This document shows positions 1 through 6,381 of a stretch of 12,035 bases of DNA, one piece after another. Each line of letters begins with the position of its first letter. Positions within the stretch are counted from its first letter, which is position 1. The stretch is from JBPBQZ01 sp050955105 (GTDB taxonomy: Bacteria > Pseudomonadota > Gammaproteobacteria > Burkholderiales > Burkholderiaceae): positions 1-12,035 of the forward strand of contig JBPBQZ010000155.1 of assembly GCA_050955105.1 (NCBI GenBank), written 5' to 3'. Under the pieces are notes generated by a model. The model was not told where the DNA came from, made no database searches, and worked only from the letters and a program-made list of their open reading frames with translations. The position numbers and the translations under genes were made by a program.

Positions 1-1071
1 AAAATCGAGCCACTGGAAGGCGATCACATCCGCACGCGTGCGCCTTTGCACGAGGGTGTTAGCGCATTCTTTGGCCATCTGAACGCGGGTAAGCGCTCGG
101 TTGCCATGGACTTGAAGCAAGCCGAAGCGGTCGCGCTGGCGCTCGAGCTTGCCAGCGATTGCGACGTCGTCATCGAGGCCTTTCGACCCGGTGTGATGGA
201 ACGCTTCGGCCTCGGCGCCGCGCGCCTGCGGTCGCTCAACCCGCGATTGGTTTATTGCTCGATATCCGGCTTCGGCCAGAACACCTCCGCTTCGGCGTGG
301 CCCGCTTACGCACCGGTCGTGCACGCCGCCAGTGGTTTCGAGATGGCGAATTTCGATTATCAAGACGACGTAGAGCGGCCCGCGAATTCCGGGATACCGC
401 TGGCGGACATGCTGACGTCGATCTTCTCGGCGTTTTCGATTCAGACCGCATTGCTGGAACGCGAACGCACCGGCAGGGGGCAGTTGATCGATATCAATCT
501 GATGGACAGTATGGTCAACGTGCTGGCCTTCGAATTCCAGGCGGCGCAGTTTCCGCTGGCGCGCCGTCGGCCGCTTTATAAGCCGATGCGCGCGCGCGAT
601 GGCTTCGTTGTGGTGGCGCCCGTCAACGAGAAAAATTTTCGCAGTCTGTGCAAGGCGACCGGTCATCCAGAATGGCTCGACGATCCGCTGCTCAACACCG
701 ATCAGGGTCGCTTCGATAATTGGGCCGAATACATGCGGCGCATCGAGTCCTGGACCAGCGAGCGCAGCGCTGAAGAATGCGAGCAACGCTTGATGGAGGC
801 CGGTGTGCCGTGCTCGCGCTATCGTCGACTGGAAGAGACCATCCAACACGCGCAGTTCGAAGAGCGCGGCAGTTTCGCCACGATCTTCGATGAAGCCGGC
901 ATCTACAAGACCACCAAACTGCCTTTTGCATTCGCCGGCGTCAAACCCGACGTTGGGCAGCGCGTCGCGCGGCTGGGGGAAGACACGGCGTACGTGCTGA
1001 GTTCGATCCTCGGTAAATCAAATGACGAAATTCGTCGTCTTGGCGATAGCCGCATCGTGGGGTTCGCATGA
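1..1071 (+). CDS. CaiB/BaiF family III CoA-transferase, 5'-truncated
   Basis: Family III CoA-transferases move CoA between carboxylic acids through an aspartyl-CoA intermediate in the cytoplasm. The reading frame is open from base 1, and the first residues (KIEPLEGDHIRTRAP) match the usual early family segment, so perhaps 25-30 N-terminal residues lie upstream; the TTG at 46 is internal. Visible family blocks are HLNAGKRSVAMDLK, EAFRPGVMERFGLG, LNPRLVYCSISGFGQ and RTGRGQLIDINLMD. The Asp encoded at 406-408, in GIPLADMLTS, aligns by eye with the catalytic Asp of the superfamily. The His seen in racemases of this fold (AGHDINY) is absent; the equivalent stretch reads APVVHAASG, which favours transferase over racemase. 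The stop overlaps the next start (ATGA), so the two are probably cotranscribed and translationally coupled. Donor and acceptor acids cannot be inferred. Confidence 0.9.
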   Translation, partial: KIEPLEGDHIRTRAPLHEGVSAFFGHLNAGKRSVAMDLKQAEAVALALELASDCDVVIEAFRPGVMERFGLGAARLRSLNPRLVYCSISGFGQNTSASAWPAYAPVVHAASGFEMANFDYQDDVERPANSGIPLADMLTSIFSAFSIQTALLERERTGRGQLIDINLMDSMVNVLAFEFQAAQFPLARRRPLYKPMRARDGFVVVAPVNEKNFRSLCKATGHPEWLDDPLLNTDQGRFDNWAEYMRRIESWTSERSAEECEQRLMEAGVPCSRYRRLEETIQHAQFEERGSFATIFDEAGIYKTTKLPFAFAGVKPDVGQRVARLGEDTAYVLSSILGKSNDEIRRLGDSRIVGFA

Positions 1072-2195
1072 GTGCGCCACAGGGTCCGCTGCATGGCTAC
1101 CGCATTCTGGAGATAGCCGGATTGGGTCCCGGTCCATTCGCCGGGATGATGCTGGCGGACATGGGAGCTTCGCTGCTGCGCATAGACCGCGCCGAGGCGG
1201 CCGATTTCGGGATAGCGCGCCCCGAGCGTTTCGAGGTCAACAAGCGCGGCCGTCACAGCACAGTGAAGCTCGATCTCAAATCCAGTGAAGGCATTGCGAC
1301 GGTCAAAGCCCTGGTCGCGCGGGCCGACGGACTGATCGAAGGATTCCGTCCTGGCGTGATGGAGCGATTGGGGCTCGGGCCGGATATCTGCCGCGACATC
1401 AATCCGCGGCTGGTTTACGGGCGCATGACGGGTTGGGGCCAGAGCGGACCCCTCGCGCACACTGCCGGCCACGACATCAACTACCTGGCGTTATCGGGCA
1501 GCCTGTCGCTGATCGGCGAAGCCGGGCGACCGCCGGTGGTGCCGTGCAATTTGTTGGGCGACTACGGCGGCGGCGGTATGTATCTGGCTTTCGGCATGGT
1601 GTGCGCGCTCTTGGAAGCGAAGACTTCGGGCCTCGGGCAAGTGGTGGACGCGGCCATCGTCGACGGCGTGGCCTCACTTTCCGGTTATATCCACGGACTG
1701 CGGGCCGGGGGCTATTGGTCGGCAGAGCGGGCGGACAACCTGGTCGATGGTGGCGCACCGTTCTATGGCGTGTACGGCACTTCCGATGGACGCTATGTCG
1801 CGGTCGGAGCGATCGAAGCGCGGTTCTACGCGGCCTTTATCAAGGCCTTGGGATTCGACGACGTCGTATTGGCAACGCAGCACGACAAGGCAAGCTGGCC
1901 CGCGCTCAAGCAGCGCATCGCGGCGCAGTTCAAGACGCGTAGCCGCGACGAGTGGTGTCAACACTTCGCAGACATCGATGCCTGTTTCTCGCCGGTGCTG
2001 ACGCTGGAGGAAGCACCGCTGCATGCCCATCTGGTATCTCGAAAAACCTTTGTGGACGTCGACGGCGTGGTTCAGCCGGCGCCGGCGCCGCGCTTCAGCC
2101 GAAGCGACTGCGTCGATCCATGCCGGGCGGCGAAGCTCGATCGAGCCGCGGCATTGGCGGATTGGGGCGTCAGGGCGTCGGGGGCAACTTGCTGA
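1068..2195 (+). CDS. Alpha-methylacyl-CoA racemase-like protein (CaiB/BaiF fold)
   Basis: Racemases of this family interconvert (2R)- and (2S)-methylacyl-CoA so that S-specific acyl-CoA dehydrogenases can act on branched chains. At 375 residues the protein has the length of bacterial members. It carries GLGPGPFAGMMLADMGA (residues 18-34), RPGVMERLGLGP (94-105), GRMTGWGQSGP (118-128) and GQVVDAAIVDG (190-200). The catalytic pair appears intact: His135 in AGHDINYLALSG and Asp165 in NLLGDYGGGGM. Their spacing of 30 residues equals that of His126/Asp156 in the mycobacterial enzyme and His122/Asp152 in human AMACR (recalled values). This makes racemase a better call than CoA-transferase. The start overlaps the preceding stop by 4 bp, with only a weak G-rich ribosome site. 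The 3' end overlaps the convergent regulator by 26 bp. The substrate, such as a methyl-branched fatty, terpenoid or steroid side-chain acid, is inference. Confidence 0.9.
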   Translation: MSAPQGPLHGYRILEIAGLGPGPFAGMMLADMGASLLRIDRAEAADFGIARPERFEVNKRGRHSTVKLDLKSSEGIATVKALVARADGLIEGFRPGVMERLGLGPDICRDINPRLVYGRMTGWGQSGPLAHTAGHDINYLALSGSLSLIGEAGRPPVVPCNLLGDYGGGGMYLAFGMVCALLEAKTSGLGQVVDAAIVDGVASLSGYIHGLRAGGYWSAERADNLVDGGAPFYGVYGTSDGRYVAVGAIEARFYAAFIKALGFDDVVLATQHDKASWPALKQRIAAQFKTRSRDEWCQHFADIDACFSPVLTLEEAPLHAHLVSRKTFVDVDGVVQPAPAPRFSRSDCVDPCRAAKLDRAAALADWGVRASGATC

Positions 2196-2901
2196 AGTAG
2201 ATTTTTTGCATCTTCGCGAGCTGCTTTTCCATGTCCAGCACGGCCTTGTCGACGTTGCCGGCAGCGAAGTGCTTGAGGAAAACGCGGCGTGCCGCGGGAA
2301 TGAAGCTGTTGTCGTAGGGCTCGAGCCGCACGATCACCTGATGCGTGGCCTGTAGCAATGCCTCCATCAACGTAACCATCACGCCATTGTGCGTGGCATG
2401 CGCGATCATTCGATGAAAATCAAGGTTGATCTCCACTCGCCGCAGGAAGTCGCCGCTTTCACCGGCGCTGGCGGCCTGTTCGATGTTCCGCGCCATGGCA
2501 TCGATCTCTGCCGCGGTAACGTTTTTAGCCGCTGCACGAATCGCCGCCGATTCAACCCAGATGCGCGCTTCGATCAATTCCGCGGGCTTGATCGAACCCA
2601 GCTGACACATATCGTTCAAGCCGACGATGACGGCGCTGCCGGAAACATGCGCCGCGAAGACACCGCCGTTGGCGCCCTTGCGAAAACTCAGCAACCCGGC
2701 GTTCTCCAATGAGCGCAAGGCCTCGCGAAGCGTATTTCTCGACACCTGGAACTGCTCGCAAAGCTCACGTTCGGAAGCCAGTCGCTCGCCTGGTTCGTAT
2801 TGACGCGCCTGCATGTGCGCGCGAATACGCGCCACGATGTCCTCGAACGCACGGGTTTTCGGTAGGGGACTGAAGTCTGTAGACGAAGAGGTAGAGGTCA
2901 T
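2170..2901 (-). CDS. GntR-family transcriptional regulator, FadR subfamily (FCD domain)
   Basis: The 243-residue protein is probably a ligand-responsive DNA-binding repressor. Residues 17-82 form the winged helix-turn-helix, with the typical blocks YEPGERLASERELCEQF, VSRNTLREALRSLENAGLL and FRKGANGGVF. Residues about 104-231 form an all-helical FCD effector domain, including EARIWVESAAIRAAA and the NLDFHRMIAHAT helix (159-170). By-eye alignment to metal-binding FCD proteins keeps His163 but places Asn159, Arg205 and Gln227 where the Asp and two later His ligands normally sit. The pocket may therefore not bind metal. The gene is divergent from the acyl-CoA dehydrogenase and its tail overlaps the racemase gene, so it most likely controls one or both flanking transcripts and itself. 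ATG at 2901 is used because it gives a full N-terminal arm; no strong ribosome site precedes it. The effector is unknown; an acyl-CoA or carboxylate is likely. Confidence 0.9.
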   Translation of the reverse strand: MTSTSSSTDFSPLPKTRAFEDIVARIRAHMQARQYEPGERLASERELCEQFQVSRNTLREALRSLENAGLLSFRKGANGGVFAAHVSGSAVIVGLNDMCQLGSIKPAELIEARIWVESAAIRAAAKNVTAAEIDAMARNIEQAASAGESGDFLRRVEINLDFHRMIAHATHNGVMVTLMEALLQATHQVIVRLEPYDNSFIPAARRVFLKHFAAGNVDKAVLDMEKQLAKMQKIYFSKLPPTP

Positions 2902-2935
2902 GCGTACTCGTTATTGAGAAGCCGGCTGCCGACAC

Positions 2936-2949
2936 CTTTCAGGTGAAAG
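2936..2949. promoter_or_regulatory. Inverted repeat upstream of the regulator gene, candidate autoregulatory site
   Basis: CTTTCA, a 2-bp GG spacer and TGAAAG form a perfect 6-bp inverted repeat 35-48 bp upstream of the regulator start codon. An overlapping alternative pairing is CACCT/AGGTG (2933-2945). The position suits autoregulation or a leader hairpin. The sequence differs from the 3010-3033 repeats, so the same protein need not bind both. Confidence 0.3.
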
Positions 2950-2989
2950 CCAGCGCTGAGGATACATCAACAGGCAACGCACTTTCCAG

Positions 2990-3016
2990 TTGTGCTGCTT
3001 CATATTAAAGTAGAAT
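2990..3016 (+). promoter_or_regulatory. Possible sigma-70 promoter for the acyl-CoA dehydrogenase
   Basis: TAGAAT (3011-3016) matches five of six bases of the -10 consensus and lies in an AT-rich stretch. The only -35 candidate is TTGTGC (2990-2995), weak and with a short 15-bp spacer, so the promoter may need an activator or the assignment may be wrong. The -10 lies inside the first inverted repeat at 3010-3024, where a bound protein would block RNA polymerase. Confidence 0.25.
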
Positions 3017-3033
3017 TGTTCTACATATAGAAC
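3010..3033. promoter_or_regulatory. Two overlapping inverted repeats, candidate operator for the FadR-type regulator
   Basis: The first repeat is GTAGAA-TTG-TTCTAC (3010-3024), perfect over 6-bp arms. The second is GTTCTA-CATA-TAGAAC (3018-3033), also perfect over 6-bp arms. They share the central TTCTA, so three half-sites of the type TAGAA/TTCTA lie in alternating orientation within 24 bp. GntR-family dimers typically bind short palindromes of this size. The element starts 43 bp before the dehydrogenase ATG, overlaps the best -10 candidate and lies in the only divergent gap next to the regulator. That the regulator binds here is inference. Confidence 0.55.
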
Positions 3034-3052
3034 GTATTTCATTCAGGAGACG

Positions 3053-4195
3053 ATGATGGACTTTGACCTACCCCCGAATGCTGTCGAAATGCAGCAGGCG
3101 ACGCGCCGCGTGGTTGACGAACTGCTCAAGCTTGAAGCCGATTTCCATCGCACCGGGCAGGTGCCGGCGCTGGCAGCGCAACGCTTCAAGGAACTCGGCC
3201 TGTTTGGCATCGGTGTGCCGGAAGCATATGGCGGCCTCGCACTGGATTCGATCAGCAGCATTGCCGTGCAGATCGAGCTTTCTCGTTTGCCTCCGCAATT
3301 TTGGCCATTGCTGCGCTCGGCGCTCGGACCGTCGATCAAGACGCTCGTAAACATCGGCACCGATGCTCAAAAGCAAACTTGGCTGCCGCAGATCGCGCGC
3401 GGCGATTGCGCGGTCGGCATCGCAATGACCGAACCGCATGCCGGCTCCGACGTGTCCGGTATCAAGACCCACGCCGAGCTCGTCGACGGCCACTACGTGC
3501 TGAACGGCACGAAGATGTTCATATCGAATGCCAACAAGGTCGATCTGTTTACCGTTTTTGCCTACACCGATCGCACAAAGGGCACTCGTGGCGGCATCTC
3601 GGCGTTCCTGGTGCCGCGCGGCACGGCCGGCATGTCCGTGAGTGCCGCCATTCCGACCATGGGATGGGTGCAAGACGGTGTGTTTGAAATGTCTTTCGAA
3701 GATTGTCGATTGCCCCTCGACAGCCTGCTTGGTGAAGAAGGCAAGGGCTTCACCTATTTCTACAAGTGTCTGAACGAGGGCCGTTTGAGTGTGGGGGCAC
3801 AAGCCCTGGGTGCGGCAAGCATTGCGCTCGAACACAGCGTCGAATACGCGAAACAGCGCAAGGCATTCGGTCATCCGATTGCCGACTTCCAGGCAGTACA
3901 GCATCTGTTGGCGGACATGGAAGTCGATGTACATCTGTCGCGCCTGATGTTGATGGAAGCCGTTTGGCAATTCGAGAATGGCCGTGCAACCGGGCGTACT
4001 TGCTCGCGAGTGAAGCTGTTTTGCGCCGAAGCGGCCGGACGGGTTGCTGACAAAGGCGTACAGGTGCACGGAGGCACCGGCTACTGCCGCGGCATGATCG
4101 TCGAGCGCGTCTATCGCGACGTCAGAGTGCTGCGAATCTACGATGGCACCTCAGAAATTCATCGCAATATTATTGCGAAGGAACTGCTGCGGTAG
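3053..4195 (+). CDS. Acyl-CoA dehydrogenase with Asp at the catalytic-base position
   Basis: FAD-dependent alpha,beta-dehydrogenation of an acyl-CoA, with electrons normally passed to electron-transfer flavoprotein. The 380-residue protein covers the whole family: N-terminal helical domain, beta domain with MTEPHAGSD (125-133), and C-terminal helices with KQRKAFGHPIADFQ and QVHGGTGYCRG (337-347). The usual base is Glu in a YEGT motif; here the motif is IYDGTSEIH with Asp364. The alternative base position used by isovaleryl- and long-chain enzymes (Glu just before the Arg of the LxxER helix) is Gly243 here. Asp364 is therefore the only obvious base, which may mark unusual substrate geometry. 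The start is ambiguous: AGGAG at 3045-3049 is only 3 nt from the ATG at 3053 but 6 nt from the ATG at 3056, so the second Met may be the true start. The gene is divergent from the regulator and behind the candidate operator. Confidence 0.93.
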   Translation: MMDFDLPPNAVEMQQATRRVVDELLKLEADFHRTGQVPALAAQRFKELGLFGIGVPEAYGGLALDSISSIAVQIELSRLPPQFWPLLRSALGPSIKTLVNIGTDAQKQTWLPQIARGDCAVGIAMTEPHAGSDVSGIKTHAELVDGHYVLNGTKMFISNANKVDLFTVFAYTDRTKGTRGGISAFLVPRGTAGMSVSAAIPTMGWVQDGVFEMSFEDCRLPLDSLLGEEGKGFTYFYKCLNEGRLSVGAQALGAASIALEHSVEYAKQRKAFGHPIADFQAVQHLLADMEVDVHLSRLMLMEAVWQFENGRATGRTCSRVKLFCAEAAGRVADKGVQVHGGTGYCRGMIVERVYRDVRVLRIYDGTSEIHRNIIAKELLR

Positions 4196-4314
4196 TGGTA
4201 TCGCCTTATTGGGATGGCGCGGTGGAGATCGTCAGCTTCGTATGAGCCATGCCATCGCCACCGACGCTTGCCGGACGGTCTACGGCTAATTGCGACACCG
4301 ACCGAATAGTTGGC

Positions 4315-4343
4315 TTGCAGACCGATCTCGGAAACCATATATC
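4315..4343 (+). promoter_or_regulatory. Possible promoter in an AT-rich island before the binding-protein gene
   Basis: TTGCAG (4315-4320) and TATATC (4338-4343) are 17 bp apart, a normal sigma-70 spacing, although each box is only a moderate match (three and four of six). A second -10-like box, TATAAA (4348-4353), has no clear -35. The whole stretch 4337-4376 is strikingly AT-rich against a GC-rich background, which supports an independent start for the transporter gene. Confidence 0.3.
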
Positions 4344-4394
4344 TCAATATAAATAAGTAATACGAAATAATATATAAGGCGTAAAGGAGACAGG

Positions 4395-5615
4395 ATGAAA
4401 TCACTATATAGCGCGGCGGCGACAGCATTGCTCACCTCGCTGATCATGGCGAATGCGGCCTGGGCCGAAAACCAGGCTGTGCCCGGCGTCACCGACACCG
4501 AAATCAAGATAGGGCAATCGATGCCCTATAGCGGCGCGATGTCGGCGACCAGCGTCGAAGGGCGCATACAGACCGGCTATTACAAGATGATCAACGAGAG
4601 AGGCGGCGTCAACGGCCGGAAGATCAATCTGATCTCGCTCGACGATGGCTATAGCCCGCCCAAGACCGTGGAAGACACGCGGCGCCTGGTGGAATCCGAG
4701 AATGTCCTTGCTATCGTCAGCACCATCGGCACGGCGCCCAATTCCGCGATCGCCAAATATCTGAACGCGAAAAAGATCCCGCATATCTTGATAATCAGCG
4801 GCCTGGACAAGTGGGGCAGCGATCCCTCTTTGCCGTGGTCGATGAATATCATGTCGTCGTACGACACCGAGACGCGCATCTTTGCCAAATACATTCTCGA
4901 TCACAAGCCTGACGCCAAGATCGGCATCCTTTACCAGAACGACGAAATCGGCAAGGAGCAGCTCGCGGGTCTGCACGCGGCGCTAGGCGATAAATACGAC
5001 AAGATGGTGGTCAAGGAGGCCAGCTACGACATCACCGATACCAGTATCGACTCGCAAGTGGTGGCGCTGCAGGCCGCCGGCGCGAACGTGTTTCTGAACG
5101 GCGCCAACGGCAAATTTCCGGCGCTCGCATTTCGCAAGGCTTATGACATTGGTTGGAAACCGCTGAGCTTTCTCTACAGCGCGTCGAATTCGATCAAAAA
5201 TTCGATCGAGCCGGCGGGCCCAGGTCGTGCGTTGGGCGTGATTACCACGGTTTGGCTGAAGACCCCAAGCGATCCTCAATGGGCCAACGATCCGGCCGTA
5301 AAGGACTACCTGGCATTTATGGCCAAGTACGTGCCGGGCGCGAATCCCAACGATTTCTATTCCGTTCTGGGGTACACCACTGCGCAAGCTGCCGTGCTGC
5401 TCTTTACCGAATCCGGCAAGGATTTGTCACGCGCCAACCTGATGAAACAAGCCACCTCCTTGCACGGCGTAGCACTGCCGATGATGTTGCCCGGCGTCAC
5501 GCTGGAGAATTCACCGGCTTCACGCGGACCGGTCAAACGCTTCCAATTGGCCAAATACGACGGCAGTTCGTGGGCCACCTTCGGCGGCATCGTGAGCGCC
5601 GCACAAAGTCGCTGA
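4395..5615 (+). CDS. Periplasmic substrate-binding protein, branched-chain amino acid ABC transporter type
   Basis: A secreted type I periplasmic binding protein (Peripla_BP_6/LivJ-like) that would deliver a solute to an ABC importer. The signal peptide is clear: MKS start, hydrophobic core at residues 9-19, and cleavage predicted after Ala24 in ANAAWA|ENQ. The mature part has the typical blocks VTDTEIKIGQSMPYSGAMS, YYKMINERGGVNGRKINL, VLAIVSTIGTAPNSA and KIGILYQNDEIGKEQ. The length of 406 residues is normal. The start is supported by AAGGAG at 4384-4389, 5 nt before the ATG. No permease or ATPase gene of the transporter is in the window. Relatives are common beside catabolic clusters and often bind aromatic or other carboxylates, not amino acids. 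From context I infer that it binds the acid degraded by this cluster. Confidence 0.93.
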   Translation: MKSLYSAAATALLTSLIMANAAWAENQAVPGVTDTEIKIGQSMPYSGAMSATSVEGRIQTGYYKMINERGGVNGRKINLISLDDGYSPPKTVEDTRRLVESENVLAIVSTIGTAPNSAIAKYLNAKKIPHILIISGLDKWGSDPSLPWSMNIMSSYDTETRIFAKYILDHKPDAKIGILYQNDEIGKEQLAGLHAALGDKYDKMVVKEASYDITDTSIDSQVVALQAAGANVFLNGANGKFPALAFRKAYDIGWKPLSFLYSASNSIKNSIEPAGPGRALGVITTVWLKTPSDPQWANDPAVKDYLAFMAKYVPGANPNDFYSVLGYTTAQAAVLLFTESGKDLSRANLMKQATSLHGVALPMMLPGVTLENSPASRGPVKRFQLAKYDGSSWATFGGIVSAAQSR

Positions 5616-5631
5616 CACCCGCGCCGCAACA

Positions 5632-5694
5632 GTCGTCGCGATCGATATCGGTGTGCCGCGCGGGCGCGCCAACACGGCAATCGATCGCGATGAC
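5632..5694 (+). repeat. Long inverted repeat behind the binding-protein gene
   Basis: TCGCGATCGAT (5636-5646) pairs perfectly with ATCGATCGCGA (5680-5690). One G-T wobble and three more pairs extend the stem outward to 5632 and 5694, giving 15 bp. Inside, TGCCG (5654-5658) pairs with CGGCA (5675-5679), leaving a 7-nt bulge on the left and a GC-rich loop. The element lies 16 bp after the stop codon. It lacks a following T-run, so it is not a classical intrinsic terminator. It may stabilise the upstream mRNA end, assist Rho-dependent termination, or be a repetitive palindrome of the genome. Confidence 0.6.
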
Positions 5695-5846
5695 GCGCGC
5701 GGCGTCATGCTCGTCGACTTTCATATAGACCGACGGACTCGAGAAGCCATAGAATCTGACGGTTGCCATCAGTCAGAAGCGGCGGCTTGCCAACTCAAAT
5801 CCAGCGCGATGCAACGCGCTCGCGGTCAATATTGAAGGAAATAACG

Positions 5847-6269
5847 ATGAGCAACCCCGTACCCAGTGGTTACGAACTGGTGGCGTTAAACGACGTCTTC
5901 ATGAAAAGCTTCGGCCCCGTCTACCTGAACCGGCAGGCCGAAAAGATCGGCTTCCGCGTCGCCGCCAACCATGTGAACGCGAACGGCTCCTGCAACGGCG
6001 GCGCGATGGCCACCTTCGCCGATCTACAGTTGTTGGCCCTGGCGGCCATCGCGGCGGATCCGGATTGGCGCGAAGGCACCACGCCGACCATCAGCCTCAC
6101 CGTCGACTACCTGGCGCCGGCGCCGATAGACGGCTGGGTCGAGGCCGCCGTCACCCTCGTCAAGGCCACCCGCAGCCTGATCTTCAGCCAAGCCATCATC
6201 ACGGTGGATGGCAATCCGGTGGCGCGCTCGAATGCCATCTATAAAAAGAACTACCGAAAAAGCGCTTGA
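5847..6269 (+). CDS. PaaI-type hotdog-fold acyl-CoA thioesterase
   Basis: Predicted cytoplasmic thioesterase hydrolysing an acyl-CoA to free acid and CoA, typically relieving CoA sequestration in catabolic pathways. The 140-residue length fits a single hotdog domain. The active-site loop and helix read HVNANGSCNGGAMATFAD (42-59). Asn44 and Asp59 match Asn50 and Asp65 of human THEM2 in spacing, and Asp59 matches the catalytic Asp of E. coli PaaI. The His usually found in the HGG motif is Asn50 here. TPTISLTVDYLAPAPIDGWVEA is a typical central strand region. The reading frame is open back to 5763, but AAGGAA at 5835-5839, about 7 nt before the ATG at 5847, and family length favour the start given. 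It lies between the transporter protein and the crotonase gene, so it probably acts on a cluster intermediate; the specific thioester is unknown. Confidence 0.88.
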   Translation: MSNPVPSGYELVALNDVFMKSFGPVYLNRQAEKIGFRVAANHVNANGSCNGGAMATFADLQLLALAAIAADPDWREGTTPTISLTVDYLAPAPIDGWVEAAVTLVKATRSLIFSQAIITVDGNPVARSNAIYKKNYRKSA

Positions 6270-6297
6270 CCGCTGTAGGCCGGGGCCTGGACAGCGG
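6270..6297 (+). terminator. Hairpin directly after the thioesterase stop codon
   Basis: CCGCTGT (6270-6276) and ACAGCGG (6291-6297) are perfect complements. Inside them AGGCC (6277-6281) and GGCCT (6284-6288) also pair, giving a 12-bp stem with a 2-nt GG bulge and a very small loop. It begins on the base after TGA. There is no U-tract, so it may be a Rho-assisted stop, a processing barrier or a 3'-end stabiliser instead of an intrinsic terminator. Confidence 0.5.
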
Positions 6298-6381
6298 CCT
6301 TGCGCACTCGTCGGCGGCAACGCGCTCAGAAGCCTGCAAGCAGGAATATGATCGATGGCACCGAGCAGGGAGGAGACACTG

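Noticed and set aside
3068..4069. 333-codon open frame on the - strand opposite the acyl-CoA dehydrogenase
   Set aside because: Mirror frame of a strongly conserved gene; no recognisable domain.
4211..4263. Terminator after the acyl-CoA dehydrogenase from GATGGC/GCCATC or CGGTGG/CCACCG
   Set aside because: The two pairings interlock instead of nesting, loops are over 30 nt and no T-run follows, so no convincing hairpin can be drawn.
5616..5846. Possible remnant gene or small ORF (5653-5835) between the binding protein and thioesterase
   Set aside because: The translation has no motif or ribosome site, and the stretch is better described by the long inverted repeat plus a leader.
6355..6381. 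Upstream in-frame start for the crotonase gene
   Set aside because: The strong ribosome site lies inside this extension and points to the ATG at 6382; the extra residues (MAPSREETL) are not family-like.
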